Below are positions 17,177 to 26,954 of a DNA stretch of 64,000 bases, piece by piece (within the stretch, counting starts at the first letter, position 1; each line of letters begins with the position of its first letter). The stretch is from Sphingobacterium sp. GVS05A (GTDB lineage: Bacteria > Bacteroidota > Bacteroidia > Sphingobacteriales > Sphingobacteriaceae): positions 186,001 to 250,000 of the forward strand of contig NZ_JAHXYR010000002.1 of the NCBI RefSeq assembly GCF_019969845.1. The letters are read 5' to 3'. Below the pieces are notes generated by a model. That model searched no databases and was not told the origin of the DNA. It saw nothing but the letters and a program-made list of their open reading frames with translations. Both the position numbers and the translations under genes were made by a program.

Positions 17177-17956
17177 CTAATCATATCGGGTCATCGTTCC
17201 TCGCGAACTTGGTGAGTTATCACGGAACCACTCATCAAACTGAGGTTTGGCGATAAAGAATGTAATTTTATTTTTCGCTGAATCGTCTAATTTGTCCTTA
17301 AACAATGTAATAATCTGCTCTTTACTAAAAGTCTCTTTCGGTTCTATAGGATTACCATCGTCATCATAGGAAGGACTATACTCCTCATTGCTCCGGTCAA
17401 ATCGCAGGGGTTCTATTTCGGGCACCACGAGTTGAAATACTTTATCCTTGGTATGCCAGATCAAACGCAATCCAGAGGAAACACCTTCCAATTCCCTCGA
17501 ATTCATTGTTGCCTCAGGATTATCCAATGCAATCTGGTCCACTAATTTATTCACATCATCCGCAGATACATCCTCTTGTTCAGCCATCCAGGCAAAAACT
17601 TCCTTTTCTGCCAGATCTGTTAGGAGTTCAAGTGTTTTAAATTTAAAACTACCATAATCCGCCAGATTGATGTCATCCTTATTAGAATTGACATTATATT
17701 GAACATAATACACTGTGCTATCAGGAAGATCTTTTCGCTCAAGTACGATTTCATTTTCTTCCACATCGAGATTCACCATATCGACTTTACCCCGAAAAAG
17801 ATCCTCATTACCTAGAAATTTTGTAAGATCCACATTCATATCAACCCCTTTCAACTGCAGTGGGGCTTCTGCGTATGGCTTGACAGACTGTTTACAGGCA
17901 AATATGCTAAGCGATAAGATTGCAATGCCTATAGTCCCTATCTTTGTATTTTTCAT
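17177..17956 (-). CDS. Lipoprotein of unknown function
   Basis: A 259-residue protein with a lipoprotein signal (ILSLSIFAC, Cys21). The mature part is acidic and contains no motif I recognise; a loop rich in Asp/Pro (SPSYDDDGNPIEP) lies near 200. The gene follows the WG-repeat gene after 33 bp with no terminator in between, so they are probably co-transcribed and may act together at the envelope. The function is unknown. Confidence 0.7.
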   Translation of the reverse strand: MKNTKIGTIGIAILSLSIFACKQSVKPYAEAPLQLKGVDMNVDLTKFLGNEDLFRGKVDMVNLDVEENEIVLERKDLPDSTVYYVQYNVNSNKDDINLADYGSFKFKTLELLTDLAEKEVFAWMAEQEDVSADDVNKLVDQIALDNPEATMNSRELEGVSSGLRLIWHTKDKVFQLVVPEIEPLRFDRSNEEYSPSYDDDGNPIEPKETFSKEQIITLFKDKLDDSAKNKITFFIAKPQFDEWFRDNSPSSRGTMTRYD

Positions 17957-17989
17957 ACGTTTTGATTTTTTAAGTTTCTATTCGTCCTA

Positions 17990-20104
17990 TTAGTAGAGGT
18001 TATCAATAGAAACATTAACAACATTTCCGTCCTTGTCAAGAACGATCTCTCCCATGGTGAAATATCCTGTACCATCCTTTGAAAAGGCAACATCCAAGCG
18101 TTGAGAACCATCTGGAGAAGGAGGCAATACAATTTTTTTGAAGATACTATTGTTTTTATCGATCAGAAATAACTCCTCCTTTGCAGTGCGAACCAATGCA
18201 TGCCCCCTGTAGAATTCGGTAATATTACTATATTGGGGCTGAATAACAATCTTTCCGTTCAGATCAATAAAACCATAACCATCATAGTCAGAGAAAGGAA
18301 TCATCCCTTCGGCGCTCCGACTGATGTCTACATATCTAAGGTTGGCGGGAAGATCAACCCGTTTATTCTGGTAATCTAGCAAAAAAGTCTCCCGAGCTTT
18401 AGTGGCATACACCCAATTCGCAGTTTTCAATCCTTCAATTTTATCATATTCCATCGGAATGACTAATTTTCCGCTGGTATTTAAGACACCGAATTTATGC
18501 AACTTACTGCGTACCATAAAACTACTATCTGCAAGTATTTCAACGGCACTTAACAATGGAGTTTCGATCAGATCTCCTTTTAATGTATATAGATCAAACG
18601 TCTCGCGTCCCCTTAGTGTGTATTTTGCAACGAATAGCTTACCCTGTCTTTCTATAGTCGTATACTTAAAAGGCACTATTTCCTCCTGTCCATTGCGAAG
18701 CACACCCAAATCTTCCTTTTTATTTTTAAATACGGATAAATCCGCATCAAGCTTCCGCTCAAATCGATAACTAGCTTTAACAGGTTCCAGCTTTTTATCT
18801 TTCACATTTAGGAAATAATCAATGCTATCACTTGAGTCAAAGAAGTAATCTTGACTACTACGGGTCAATTCTTTAAAACGAGGTTCAATAATAACATTAC
18901 CCATGGAATCCACAATACCATATTTCTTTGCTTCTTGGTCTAAATAGGTCATATATCCATAGGAAGCAGTACGTGAAACAGGAATCCGGCGTTCTGCTTT
19001 AATTGTTTCATTTGATTTTCCAAAATACAGTAAGAATTGCTTTACAGGATAAGGGAAAGAGATGGAGAGTCGCTGTTCAACAGGTCCTAGATATTCCTCA
19101 TTGGATTCGATATATTCTCTAAGTTTTTTGATAACATCAAACACATCTTCATTTTTGTTATCGCCCAACAATACTTTAAGCTCTTTCTCAATAGCTGACT
19201 GGTAGTAATTCAACTTTTTCAAACCTTGAAACATCGCTTCAGTAAACTGCGGTTCAAAACGGTCAAGCATGGCATCCTCTACCGCTGCGGTTTGGAATTT
19301 TTGAAACAACTGACCAGCCGACTTCGCCTGTTTCTGAATTTCCGGATGTAGTCCATAAAGTGGCATCGCCGAATAAGAATTCGATTCCACCAGTTTATCA
19401 TTTGGAATTTTCCCTCGGTGACCAAGATAGTTGTCATATAAATCCAGTGGCAGGTCGAGTTCTATTCCCTGTGGGCTAATGGTATCAATCGTTAAATCGT
19501 AGCCCATATATTTCACCGTTTTGGCATTTGGAGCGATTACCAAAGAGTCTAATTCATGTGGAAGTTGGTATTTTATTTCCACAAGCGCCTGACTAACGGG
19601 CAAAAGGCCAACTTTGGATGAATCAAGGGATTTATTTCCTTGGAACAATTGTTTAAATGAGGTTGAGAGCTGTCCTGTTTCTGATATTTTATCATCGGTA
19701 GCATCTAGCTTAAATGATGAATGTGGAATGCCAAAACGTTGCACAGCTTTAAGCGTGTTGGAATAACTTTCAAATGCAGCTTTTAATGTGTCGGGATTAG
19801 GAATAACAAAGGCCTTATTTTGGATATCCATCCGATTCCAGTTTACCGTATCCCAATTAACTTCCTTAGGATCACCTGAAGATAATCCCATTGAAAAGCT
19901 AAAATAAATGGTTTGATCCTTTACCTTCGCTAGGGCGGTATCAATCAATTGTACCTGCTGTTTAAAAAAGTTCGCCCGATCCTGAGGGGAAAGCTTACGG
20001 ATATGAGCCAGCATCTCTGTCCGGCTATCGAATTGTCCAATATCTCTTTTCTGCGTACAGGAAGCAAAAAACAAGAACAATAAAAATAGGAATGTTATTC
20101 TCAT
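17990..20104 (-). CDS. WG-repeat lipoprotein
   Basis: A 704-residue lipoprotein with Cys16 after FLFFAS. The N-terminal half (about 30-380) is helical without a recognised motif. The C-terminal half has WG-type beta repeats, for example KKYGIVDSMGNVIIEPRF, KFGVLNTSGKLVIPMEY and GYGFIDLNGKIVIQPQY, which build a propeller-like or solenoid surface. The start is the ATG of MRITFLFLLF; the longest frame begins with TTG eight codons earlier. WG repeats are common in Bacteroidota surface proteins of unknown role. Confidence 0.82.
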   Translation of the reverse strand: MRITFLFLLFLFFASCTQKRDIGQFDSRTEMLAHIRKLSPQDRANFFKQQVQLIDTALAKVKDQTIYFSFSMGLSSGDPKEVNWDTVNWNRMDIQNKAFVIPNPDTLKAAFESYSNTLKAVQRFGIPHSSFKLDATDDKISETGQLSTSFKQLFQGNKSLDSSKVGLLPVSQALVEIKYQLPHELDSLVIAPNAKTVKYMGYDLTIDTISPQGIELDLPLDLYDNYLGHRGKIPNDKLVESNSYSAMPLYGLHPEIQKQAKSAGQLFQKFQTAAVEDAMLDRFEPQFTEAMFQGLKKLNYYQSAIEKELKVLLGDNKNEDVFDVIKKLREYIESNEEYLGPVEQRLSISFPYPVKQFLLYFGKSNETIKAERRIPVSRTASYGYMTYLDQEAKKYGIVDSMGNVIIEPRFKELTRSSQDYFFDSSDSIDYFLNVKDKKLEPVKASYRFERKLDADLSVFKNKKEDLGVLRNGQEEIVPFKYTTIERQGKLFVAKYTLRGRETFDLYTLKGDLIETPLLSAVEILADSSFMVRSKLHKFGVLNTSGKLVIPMEYDKIEGLKTANWVYATKARETFLLDYQNKRVDLPANLRYVDISRSAEGMIPFSDYDGYGFIDLNGKIVIQPQYSNITEFYRGHALVRTAKEELFLIDKNNSIFKKIVLPPSPDGSQRLDVAFSKDGTGYFTMGEIVLDKDGNVVNVSIDNLY

Positions 20105-20219
20105 GCAATTTCTCTTTTCAAAACCCAAGTCATTTATTTCACCATATGATCAAATATCCTGCCTAATTCGGAGAGTTTGCTTTAATTTTTAAACATTCAA
20201 TAAAATTAACTGGTACATT

Positions 20220-21455
20220 TTACCAACGGTATAACAATCGGGTTGTAAAAACATTGTCTTTCAGATCATCAGAAAAATTTTTCAAGCTCGTTTTTTCATT
20301 GGTCACATGCTCATTATATACCGTAAGTTTTAATCTATTACTGATCTGATAAGCGACGCCATAACCCAATGTACTAAATTTGACATCACCATCCGCCGTA
20401 AAATTATCAGGCATTCCTATGGTCATGCCACTTGCCTTAGTATTGGGGTCATACACATCGTAAGCCAATAAAGCTGTAACACCCGTTTTTGCGATTTCCT
20501 GGGTAAGCCAAAGATAATAACCGTTAAATTTCCGTTGATATAAATCCGTCGCCGGTTGTGTCGTAAAACTTCTGCTCGCATATGGGCCTTTGATATCCGT
20601 ACCTCCTGCGACACCAGGCTGATCACCAGCTACATATTCTGTCTTGAAGCTAGATTTTCCAAAGCTATGGTCAAGTTCAATCTGTAAGTTTGCACCATAG
20701 TAGTTTCGACCGATGGCTTTTCCTTCATTGTCATCACTGGTATGAGCAGTATAACCATTAGAGATCGCTTTGTAGTATGTTTTGGTATCATTACGGACAG
20801 AACCTTTATAGAAGGAACCACCAAATCCGAGCTGCAATCTTTTATCTGCAAGGCTATCGAATTTAAATCCTAAGTTACCGATCAGATCTTTTTTGGAGTC
20901 GTAATCTTTGGCTGAGTGGCCGCTTCCGTTTACCAGAGCCAAGTCCAAGTTCAGGAATTTCATTTTGCCTCCAGGGTGGTAGCTGATCATCCCCCCAAGG
21001 TCACGCTCTCGTGGCATTAAGGTTTGGAAAACACGAGCTCTTTCAGGGAAGTCACGATAACCGGACGAGTAAACAATGGAATAACCAAAGGGTCTATTGA
21101 AAAGACCGGCAGTAAGGCTTAATCCCTTTTGGCTGGGGTGCCGCAACTGAATGAAAGCATCCATTAATTGCACCCCGTCTTGGGTTGCATCGAGCTGGAA
21201 TACAATACTGGAATAGGTATCTACACGGTCAATCTTGAGGCGACCACGTCGGATCATGAAACGATTATCGGAATTTTTGGAGAAATCACCGCCGGAAAAA
21301 GAAGTTATTCCAGGCGATTGAGCCTTTTGAAACTGCGTCTGAAGGTATCCTGTGATTTTGATATCATGTGGATCATAACTTGATGGTGCATTGTTATTTT
21401 GCGCCATGGCTACTGCTGGACCGATCAGAGTTGCGAGTAAAAGTGCTTTTTTCAT
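20220..21455 (-). CDS. Phosphate-selective porin O/P-type outer membrane porin
   Basis: A 411-residue beta-barrel protein with a signal peptide (1-18, cut after AMA). It has the OprO/OprP-like pattern: ITGYLQTQFQ strand, FMIRRGRLKIDR, FQLDATQDGVQLMDAFIQL, LTAGLFNRPFGY and a final RLLYRW with terminal aromatic residue. The family forms anion-selective pores, but many Bacteroidota members are general porins, so phosphate as substrate is not proven. No phosphate transport genes are adjacent. Confidence 0.85.
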   Translation of the reverse strand: MKKALLLATLIGPAVAMAQNNNAPSSYDPHDIKITGYLQTQFQKAQSPGITSFSGGDFSKNSDNRFMIRRGRLKIDRVDTYSSIVFQLDATQDGVQLMDAFIQLRHPSQKGLSLTAGLFNRPFGYSIVYSSGYRDFPERARVFQTLMPRERDLGGMISYHPGGKMKFLNLDLALVNGSGHSAKDYDSKKDLIGNLGFKFDSLADKRLQLGFGGSFYKGSVRNDTKTYYKAISNGYTAHTSDDNEGKAIGRNYYGANLQIELDHSFGKSSFKTEYVAGDQPGVAGGTDIKGPYASRSFTTQPATDLYQRKFNGYYLWLTQEIAKTGVTALLAYDVYDPNTKASGMTIGMPDNFTADGDVKFSTLGYGVAYQISNRLKLTVYNEHVTNEKTSLKNFSDDLKDNVFTTRLLYRW

Positions 21456-21903
21456 CTATTTAATTTATTTACAAGTGACTAATCTCATCGTTATAAATGA
21501 GCTTGTTGCACTCGGTTTGTTTTCAGCTGTTATGAAACTATCAAATCTATTCAATTCCTTATACGGTTTGAATACTTTTTGATGGTTTCATTGGAATAAA
21601 ATAATCTCTAATATAATGAATGAATTTTAAGCGCATTATATGCTTTCATTAAATCGTATAAGCGCTCTTCTTTCAACGCCGTAAAAATAGATTCTCAATG
21701 TTAAGTTAGTATTAATAAATTGTTAGACTATTAATTTGTATACATAAAATTAATGATTTGGTAATAATAACTTTTCAATTTTTATAATGAATGTAGGTAA
21801 AAAAACAAGAAACCAACAAGCAAAATAGCTTGTTGGTTTCTATTCTAATAATAAGTCTTTTTTTTCGAATCAAAAAGAGATCTGATTGAAAAGAAGACTC
21901 TCA
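21456..21903. other. Intergenic region, porin upstream and SusCD pair 1 downstream
   Basis: 448 bp without a gene. It holds a partial porin promoter (minus-strand TAGATTTG at 21542-21549, no clear -33 TTG) and, at the right, the terminator of SusCD pair 1. The middle is AT-rich with nothing else recognised. Confidence 0.6.
21797..21840 (-). terminator. Intrinsic terminator of SusCD pair 1
   Basis: A perfect 13-bp stem (gaaaccaacaagc / gcttgttggtttc) with a 6-base loop, followed on the minus strand by a T-rich run. It lies 64 bp after the SusD stop. Confidence 0.9.
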
Positions 21904-23406
21904 CTATTTGTTTTGTTCTCCAATATTTGGATTTGATTCCATTTCAGTTCTAGGGATGAGATATTGCCAGTTATCATCACCTGCTGCTACCGTCATCCAA
22001 TTATTAACAGAGCCCGACACATAGTTAGGAACAATCGTTCTATCTAAAGGGAGATTTAGTCTCTTTAAATCTAAAAATCTAAATCCTTCTCCCCAAAGCT
22101 CAACACGACGATGAATTAATATTTCATCAACTAAGCTTTGGCCGCTTTGAGTTGATTTTATTGCCGCTAAATCGCGTACTTTCACTAAATCATACAGTGC
22201 ATTTTGTGCAAGCCCATCTTGATTAGATTTTGCGTAAGCTTCGGCTAAAATTAAATAAACTTCCGAAGCACGTAATAATGGAACATCTCCTAAAGTACCA
22301 CCAGCTGCTTTAACGGCAAACTTACGCGACATATAAGGCTGTCTGGCAAAAGTAGATGCCGGCAATGGAAAATTACTTGCAGTAGGCGCTGGTTCCCACA
22401 TTTTTTTACGAATATCGGTAGCAGATATTTTATCATACAATGCTGAATTTATCCGTTTTGGATTGGCTCGCATAAACGATGTGTTTGCATCATACGCTAT
22501 TTGAGCAAAATAAGACCCAAAGGTATCTCCCTGATCCGGTGTTGGCATAGATGCCCAGACTTCTTCACTCATGAGTGTAGCGTCATTAAAGCCCTTTTGA
22601 TAAGTAGTCTGATCCATAAGTGGATATTTCCCTGTAGCAATAAACATATTTGCATATTTAATTGCATTTGTATAGTCCTGCATGGTTAAGGCCACGCGAG
22701 CTCGCAAACCAATCGCAACATGCACGTTTGCCTGAGACTTATTACCACGTGTTTCAACATTAAGTTTGATTACCTCTTCCAAATCGTTGATAATTGCAGC
22801 ATAGACATTTTCTACTGTTTCTCTTGGTTTGGCCGTATCAGAAGATTTTAATAACAAAGGAATTCCCGGCTGACTATTTGGTTTTGCATTGGCATTATAA
22901 CGTTTCGCATAAAGCTGAATCAAAAATGAATAAGCGTACGCGCGAAGAGTCAAGGCTTCAGCTTTTATACGCGTCTTTTCAGCTTCGGTTCCTTCAGCTT
23001 GATCTATGTTGTCGATAATAAAGTTTGCATTTCCAATAATCTTATAAAATGTACGATAAACATAAAAAGTCACCGCATGATTATCCGTTCTATGTCCAAC
23101 CCAATTACCTTCTCCTGTGGATGTAAACCAATTTCCGGATGATATACCAAGATCTTCACCCATAAAATCCATATCCAACAAGATTCCCCCCACACCTGGT
23201 TTGTTCTGTTGATTACTAGCGACCTCATTGGTCCGTTCAAACATATATCTATATATACCGCTTAAAGCAGTATTGGCGTTTTCTGTTGTCGTAAAGACTT
23301 TCGATATATCCACCTTATTGGTCGGTGCAGTATCTAAATAATCTTTTTTACATGAACTGAACGCTAGTAATGCGATCAATCCTGAAGTTAAATATATTTT
23401 ATTCAT
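21904..23406 (-). CDS. SusD/RagB outer membrane lipoprotein, pair 1
   Basis: A 500-residue SusD/RagB protein with Cys19 after LLAFSS and the usual KKDYLDTAPTNKVD beginning. TPR-like helices are visible (AEALTLRAYAYSFLIQLYAKRYN) and the C-terminal SusD part has LRASEVYLILAEAYAKS and EGFRFLDLKRLNL. SusD proteins bind a ligand at the surface and close the SusC channel like a lid. The ATG at 23406 is used since the longer frame begins with TTG; it lies 17 bp after the SusC stop. This is the classical SusD type, unlike the SusD of pairs 2-4. Confidence 0.93.
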   Translation of the reverse strand: MNKIYLTSGLIALLAFSSCKKDYLDTAPTNKVDISKVFTTTENANTALSGIYRYMFERTNEVASNQQNKPGVGGILLDMDFMGEDLGISSGNWFTSTGEGNWVGHRTDNHAVTFYVYRTFYKIIGNANFIIDNIDQAEGTEAEKTRIKAEALTLRAYAYSFLIQLYAKRYNANAKPNSQPGIPLLLKSSDTAKPRETVENVYAAIINDLEEVIKLNVETRGNKSQANVHVAIGLRARVALTMQDYTNAIKYANMFIATGKYPLMDQTTYQKGFNDATLMSEEVWASMPTPDQGDTFGSYFAQIAYDANTSFMRANPKRINSALYDKISATDIRKKMWEPAPTASNFPLPASTFARQPYMSRKFAVKAAGGTLGDVPLLRASEVYLILAEAYAKSNQDGLAQNALYDLVKVRDLAAIKSTQSGQSLVDEILIHRRVELWGEGFRFLDLKRLNLPLDRTIVPNYVSGSVNNWMTVAAGDDNWQYLIPRTEMESNPNIGEQNK

Positions 23407-23423
23407 CACTTGTTTCAACTAAA

Positions 23424-26400
23424 TTATAACGATACATTAATTCCCACGGTAAACGCTCTACTTGGTAAGTAAGTCGAAGAATTTGTTCCATCAAAACTTT
23501 CCGTCGGGTTCATTCCTTTCCTCTTAGAGATCAATCCCAAATTTTCTCCGGTAAAAAACACTCTAGCATTAGATACATCCAATTTACTCAAGAATGATTT
23601 CGGTAGAGAATAAGCGAAATTGACATTTCTAAAACTGATGTAAGATGCGTCTACCAACCATCGAGTAGAAGCGGCATTGATATTTGTAGAGTTTGCAGCA
23701 TCAAGTCTTGGAATATCACTATCCGTGTTTTCTGTCGTCCAAGCTTTTAGCGCATCAGCATGGTATGCCTTACCATAGGAAGAAGTCCCCATTAGGCCTG
23801 CGTAGTTAGAATCATAGAATTTTCCCCCCACTTGATAGGTTATTAAGAAAGAAAGAGAAAAATCTTTATAATTGAACGTATTCGTTACAGCACCGGAAAA
23901 ATCTGGAATAGCTGATCCTGAATAGTCAAATTTTGCATAATTTTGATTTTTAACATACTCTTTCCCGTCTATCACTGTAATATTCTTCGCCTCCGTACCT
24001 TCGGCTGGTAAATACAGTGAAGCTCCATCTGTATGATCAACTCCAGCATATTGTCTTAACCAAAAAGAATAATAGTCTTTTCCAACCTCCCGACGTTTAG
24101 TTCCAGACGTAATAACTGGATTTTCCGTAGGCATTTTTGTAATCTTATTTTTAAATGTTGTAAAATTCGTTGCCAAATTCCATCTAAAATCTTCCTTTCT
24201 AACAATATCACCGTTTAACGAAATTTCTAATCCAGAATTATACATTGCCCCTACATTCCTAATTTGTGTATTAATAGCATCCGAAACAGGGAGCGGAACA
24301 GATAATAATAATTTATCTGATCCTCTTTTATATACTTCAATTTCTCCTGTCAAACGATTATTCCAAAGTCCAAAATTAATTCCAGCGTTAAAAGTATTTG
24401 AGCTTTCCCAAGTTAAGTTTGGATTCGGTGCGCTATATAACAAGGTTCCTGGCGAAACACCATTATTTAATCCCAAAGTATAAAGTGATTGGTAAGCATA
24501 GAATATGGTATTTCCATCAGGATCCAAAAGATTATTATTTCCAACCTGTCCATAAGAAGCTTTTAGTCTTAAATCACTCAGCCAGTCAGCACCTTCCAAA
24601 AACTTCTCTTTTTTTAGGGCCCACGCACCTCCTAGTGAAAAGAATGTCCCCCAGCGTTTATCTGGATGAAAGATAGAAGACCCATCTCGACGCACACTTC
24701 CGTCAAAGAAATACTTCTCGTCAAAATTATAAGAAGCTTTTGCAAAATAAGATTCCAATTTATTCTTATCTGTGTATCCGCTAATCGAATAAGGGGTAAC
24801 AAAGTTGTCAAATTCAATATTTCCCGCTGAGATTAATCCTCTTTTTTCAGCTGCTGCGCTGTGTAAGTAATAGTCATAGTTTTCATGTCCCAAGATGGCA
24901 GAAACACTATGCTGATCAATCTTCTTTGTATAATTTAAAATTTGGTTGAAAGTAAATGATCTAATCTGTGAGTTCAGCTCGTAACCAGATCCATTCAAAG
25001 TAACACCATCGCCAACTGAGTTATCCCAAAAAGTTCGATACGTACGATTTCTTAGATCTGCATTGAAGCTAGGAGTAAATGTGAAATCTTTAAGGAATTT
25101 GATTTCCACAAATGTTCTTGAGCTTAACAAAGTTCGTTTATTGTCACGGTCGTTGACCAATGTTTCGTAATAGACGTGTCGTCCAGGGTTAGCACCTTGA
25201 GGACGGTTAACTGCACCAGGATGCATTCCGTAATCATACCACTGTTCTCCCGTAATCGAGTTAATGACTGGATTTCCCTCTTTGTCCCAAGCTTTTACAG
25301 GATAAATAGAACCAATCCCCCTTATAAAATTAAAAGGGTTTACGAAGGACGAACCATTTCCTGTTGATGCATCGGCAGCAAGATTTCCCTGTGACATGCT
25401 TCCTGCGATATTGAAACCAGCTCTTAACCAGCTTTTCACCTGCGTATTTAAATTCAAACGTCCATTGAAGCGCTCAAAATCTGACTGTTGCACATAGCCT
25501 TGATCTTTCAAGTAACCAAATGAGGCATAATGATCAGATTTGTCCGAGGCACCAGAAGCACTCATATTAGCTTCAGTTCTTTTCCCCGTCCGCACGATAT
25601 ACTTATACCAATCAAAATCATTATATAACAATTTTGCATCAGGATTCATTTTACCATCTAGACCGACAATTTCTGTATCAGCCACATTAAACGGATTGTA
25701 AACAAGATTATTTTTAACTGTATTTTTTGCCCTTTGCGCAGCATCTGCTTCAGAAAGTGGAGTTCCACTATTCGGAAACATCAATGAGTTCTTGATAGCC
25801 TGAAATACTACAGGATAATAATTATATGTATCCACCAAATCATATTCAGGAATACCCCTCGAAGAAAGACCTTGAGAGAAGTTAACGTTTAATGCCCCTC
25901 CTCTTTTGCCTTTTTTGGTTGTAATGATAATAACACCATTACCTGCTCTTGAACCATATAATGCTGCAGATGTAGCATCCTTTAAAACAGATACACTTTC
26001 AATATCTGTTCCATTGATATCACCTATATCGCCGTCAAAGACCGAACCATCGACAACATATAGTGGCGACTGAGATGCGGACATTGATCCAAAACCACGC
26101 AAACGAACAGACGATCCTGTACCTGGCTGGCCATTCCCGGCATTTACTGCTACCCCTGGAGCTATACCAGCTAAAGCATTCGTTACATTGGTTACAACTC
26201 TTTTCTCTAAGTCTTGTGAGCTCATTGTAGCCATTGAACCTGTTACTTCTTTCTTCTTGGCGGTACCATAAGCAACAACAACGACCTCTTCCAAATTCTC
26301 ATTTTGGTCATCGAGAGCGACATTAAATAGTGATTGTCCTTCTTTTACAATTAATGTTTTATCAGCATAACCAACTGATCTAAAAACAATAACTTTCCCA

Positions 26401-26597
26401 TTTGGCACAGTAATTGAATAATTACCATTTGCATCTGTTTGTGTAGCAGTATTTGATCCTTGTACTACAATCGTCACCCCAGCCAATGGCTTGCCATCAG
26501 CGCTAGTTACACGACCACTTACTTTTTTCTCCTGCGCGAACGCTACTGAAGTCAGGATCATACTACCCACGAAAAAACTGAGTAATTTGTGTTTCAT
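23424..26597 (-). CDS. SusC/RagA TonB-linked outer membrane transporter, pair 1
   Basis: A 1057-residue SusC/RagA protein: signal peptide (1-21, SVAFA), carboxypeptidase-regulatory-like domain (about 24-105), the EEVVVVAYGT plug entry, plug domain (LRGFGSMSASQSPLYVVDGS, DIESVSVLKDATSAALYG, GNGVIIITTKKG) and a long barrel ending in aromatic-alternating SLP residues and VGINVSL. There is no STN domain, so it is not regulated by a FecR. Its first about 100 residues are nearly the same as in the three SusC proteins upstream. It imports an unknown oligomer together with its SusD. Confidence 0.95.
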   Translation of the reverse strand: MKHKLLSFFVGSMILTSVAFAQEKKVSGRVTSADGKPLAGVTIVVQGSNTATQTDANGNYSITVPNGKVIVFRSVGYADKTLIVKEGQSLFNVALDDQNENLEEVVVVAYGTAKKKEVTGSMATMSSQDLEKRVVTNVTNALAGIAPGVAVNAGNGQPGTGSSVRLRGFGSMSASQSPLYVVDGSVFDGDIGDINGTDIESVSVLKDATSAALYGSRAGNGVIIITTKKGKRGGALNVNFSQGLSSRGIPEYDLVDTYNYYPVVFQAIKNSLMFPNSGTPLSEADAAQRAKNTVKNNLVYNPFNVADTEIVGLDGKMNPDAKLLYNDFDWYKYIVRTGKRTEANMSASGASDKSDHYASFGYLKDQGYVQQSDFERFNGRLNLNTQVKSWLRAGFNIAGSMSQGNLAADASTGNGSSFVNPFNFIRGIGSIYPVKAWDKEGNPVINSITGEQWYDYGMHPGAVNRPQGANPGRHVYYETLVNDRDNKRTLLSSRTFVEIKFLKDFTFTPSFNADLRNRTYRTFWDNSVGDGVTLNGSGYELNSQIRSFTFNQILNYTKKIDQHSVSAILGHENYDYYLHSAAAEKRGLISAGNIEFDNFVTPYSISGYTDKNKLESYFAKASYNFDEKYFFDGSVRRDGSSIFHPDKRWGTFFSLGGAWALKKEKFLEGADWLSDLRLKASYGQVGNNNLLDPDGNTIFYAYQSLYTLGLNNGVSPGTLLYSAPNPNLTWESSNTFNAGINFGLWNNRLTGEIEVYKRGSDKLLLSVPLPVSDAINTQIRNVGAMYNSGLEISLNGDIVRKEDFRWNLATNFTTFKNKITKMPTENPVITSGTKRREVGKDYYSFWLRQYAGVDHTDGASLYLPAEGTEAKNITVIDGKEYVKNQNYAKFDYSGSAIPDFSGAVTNTFNYKDFSLSFLITYQVGGKFYDSNYAGLMGTSSYGKAYHADALKAWTTENTDSDIPRLDAANSTNINAASTRWLVDASYISFRNVNFAYSLPKSFLSKLDVSNARVFFTGENLGLISKRKGMNPTESFDGTNSSTYLPSRAFTVGINVSL

Positions 26598-26939
26598 ATG
26601 TTTATGATTGTTTAAATAAATATGTTTATTTTCTACAAAATATATTGGCTGTTTATATTTTTATTAAAATATTCTGGCAAGTTTAATTGCAATCTTAATC
26701 AAATTCATTTATAAAAATCAGGTTAGCTTCATGAGCTTTTAGTTAGTAATGATATAACATATTCAAACGCAATTGTTAAGATTATGTTAAAAACAAAGAT
26801 ATAATAAACTTTTTTATTTGCAATGCTTACATAGCATTTTCCAAAAAAAAATTAAAAAACTGTAAATTCTCTGATAATGAAGAAATCAATATTATTGTAC
26901 CTTATATCTCTATTACTATGGCAGCATGCTCCCGACGAA
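26598..26939. other. Leader and promoter region of SusCD pair 1
   Basis: An AT-rich 342-bp stretch. It carries the roughly 190-nt untranslated leader of susC 1, with a TAGTTAG element (26740-26746) also found at the same distance from the promoter in pairs 2 and 3, then the promoter, then the boundary of the decayed IS66 element. Confidence 0.65.
26794..26823 (-). promoter_or_regulatory. Promoter of SusCD pair 1
   Basis: The minus strand reads TTG, 19-bp spacer, TATCTTTG, a full Bacteroidota promoter match. The spacer is A-rich at its start, as in pairs 2 and 3. A degenerate copy of the ATGCATGCAT element seen at pairs 2 and 3 abuts it (26823-26832, ATGCTTACAT). Confidence 0.8.
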
Positions 26940-26954
26940 CTACAGGTCAGTTGA
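26877..26954 (+). pseudogene. Truncated signal-peptide-like open frame at the IS66 boundary
   Basis: A 25-codon frame starting MKKSILLYLISLLL and then stopping. In the neighbouring frame the sequence would read on as a lipoprotein box (MAACS), so it may be the start of a lost lipoprotein gene cut by a frameshift or by the insertion. It overlaps the 3' end of the transposase remnant on the other strand. This could be chance. Confidence 0.25.
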
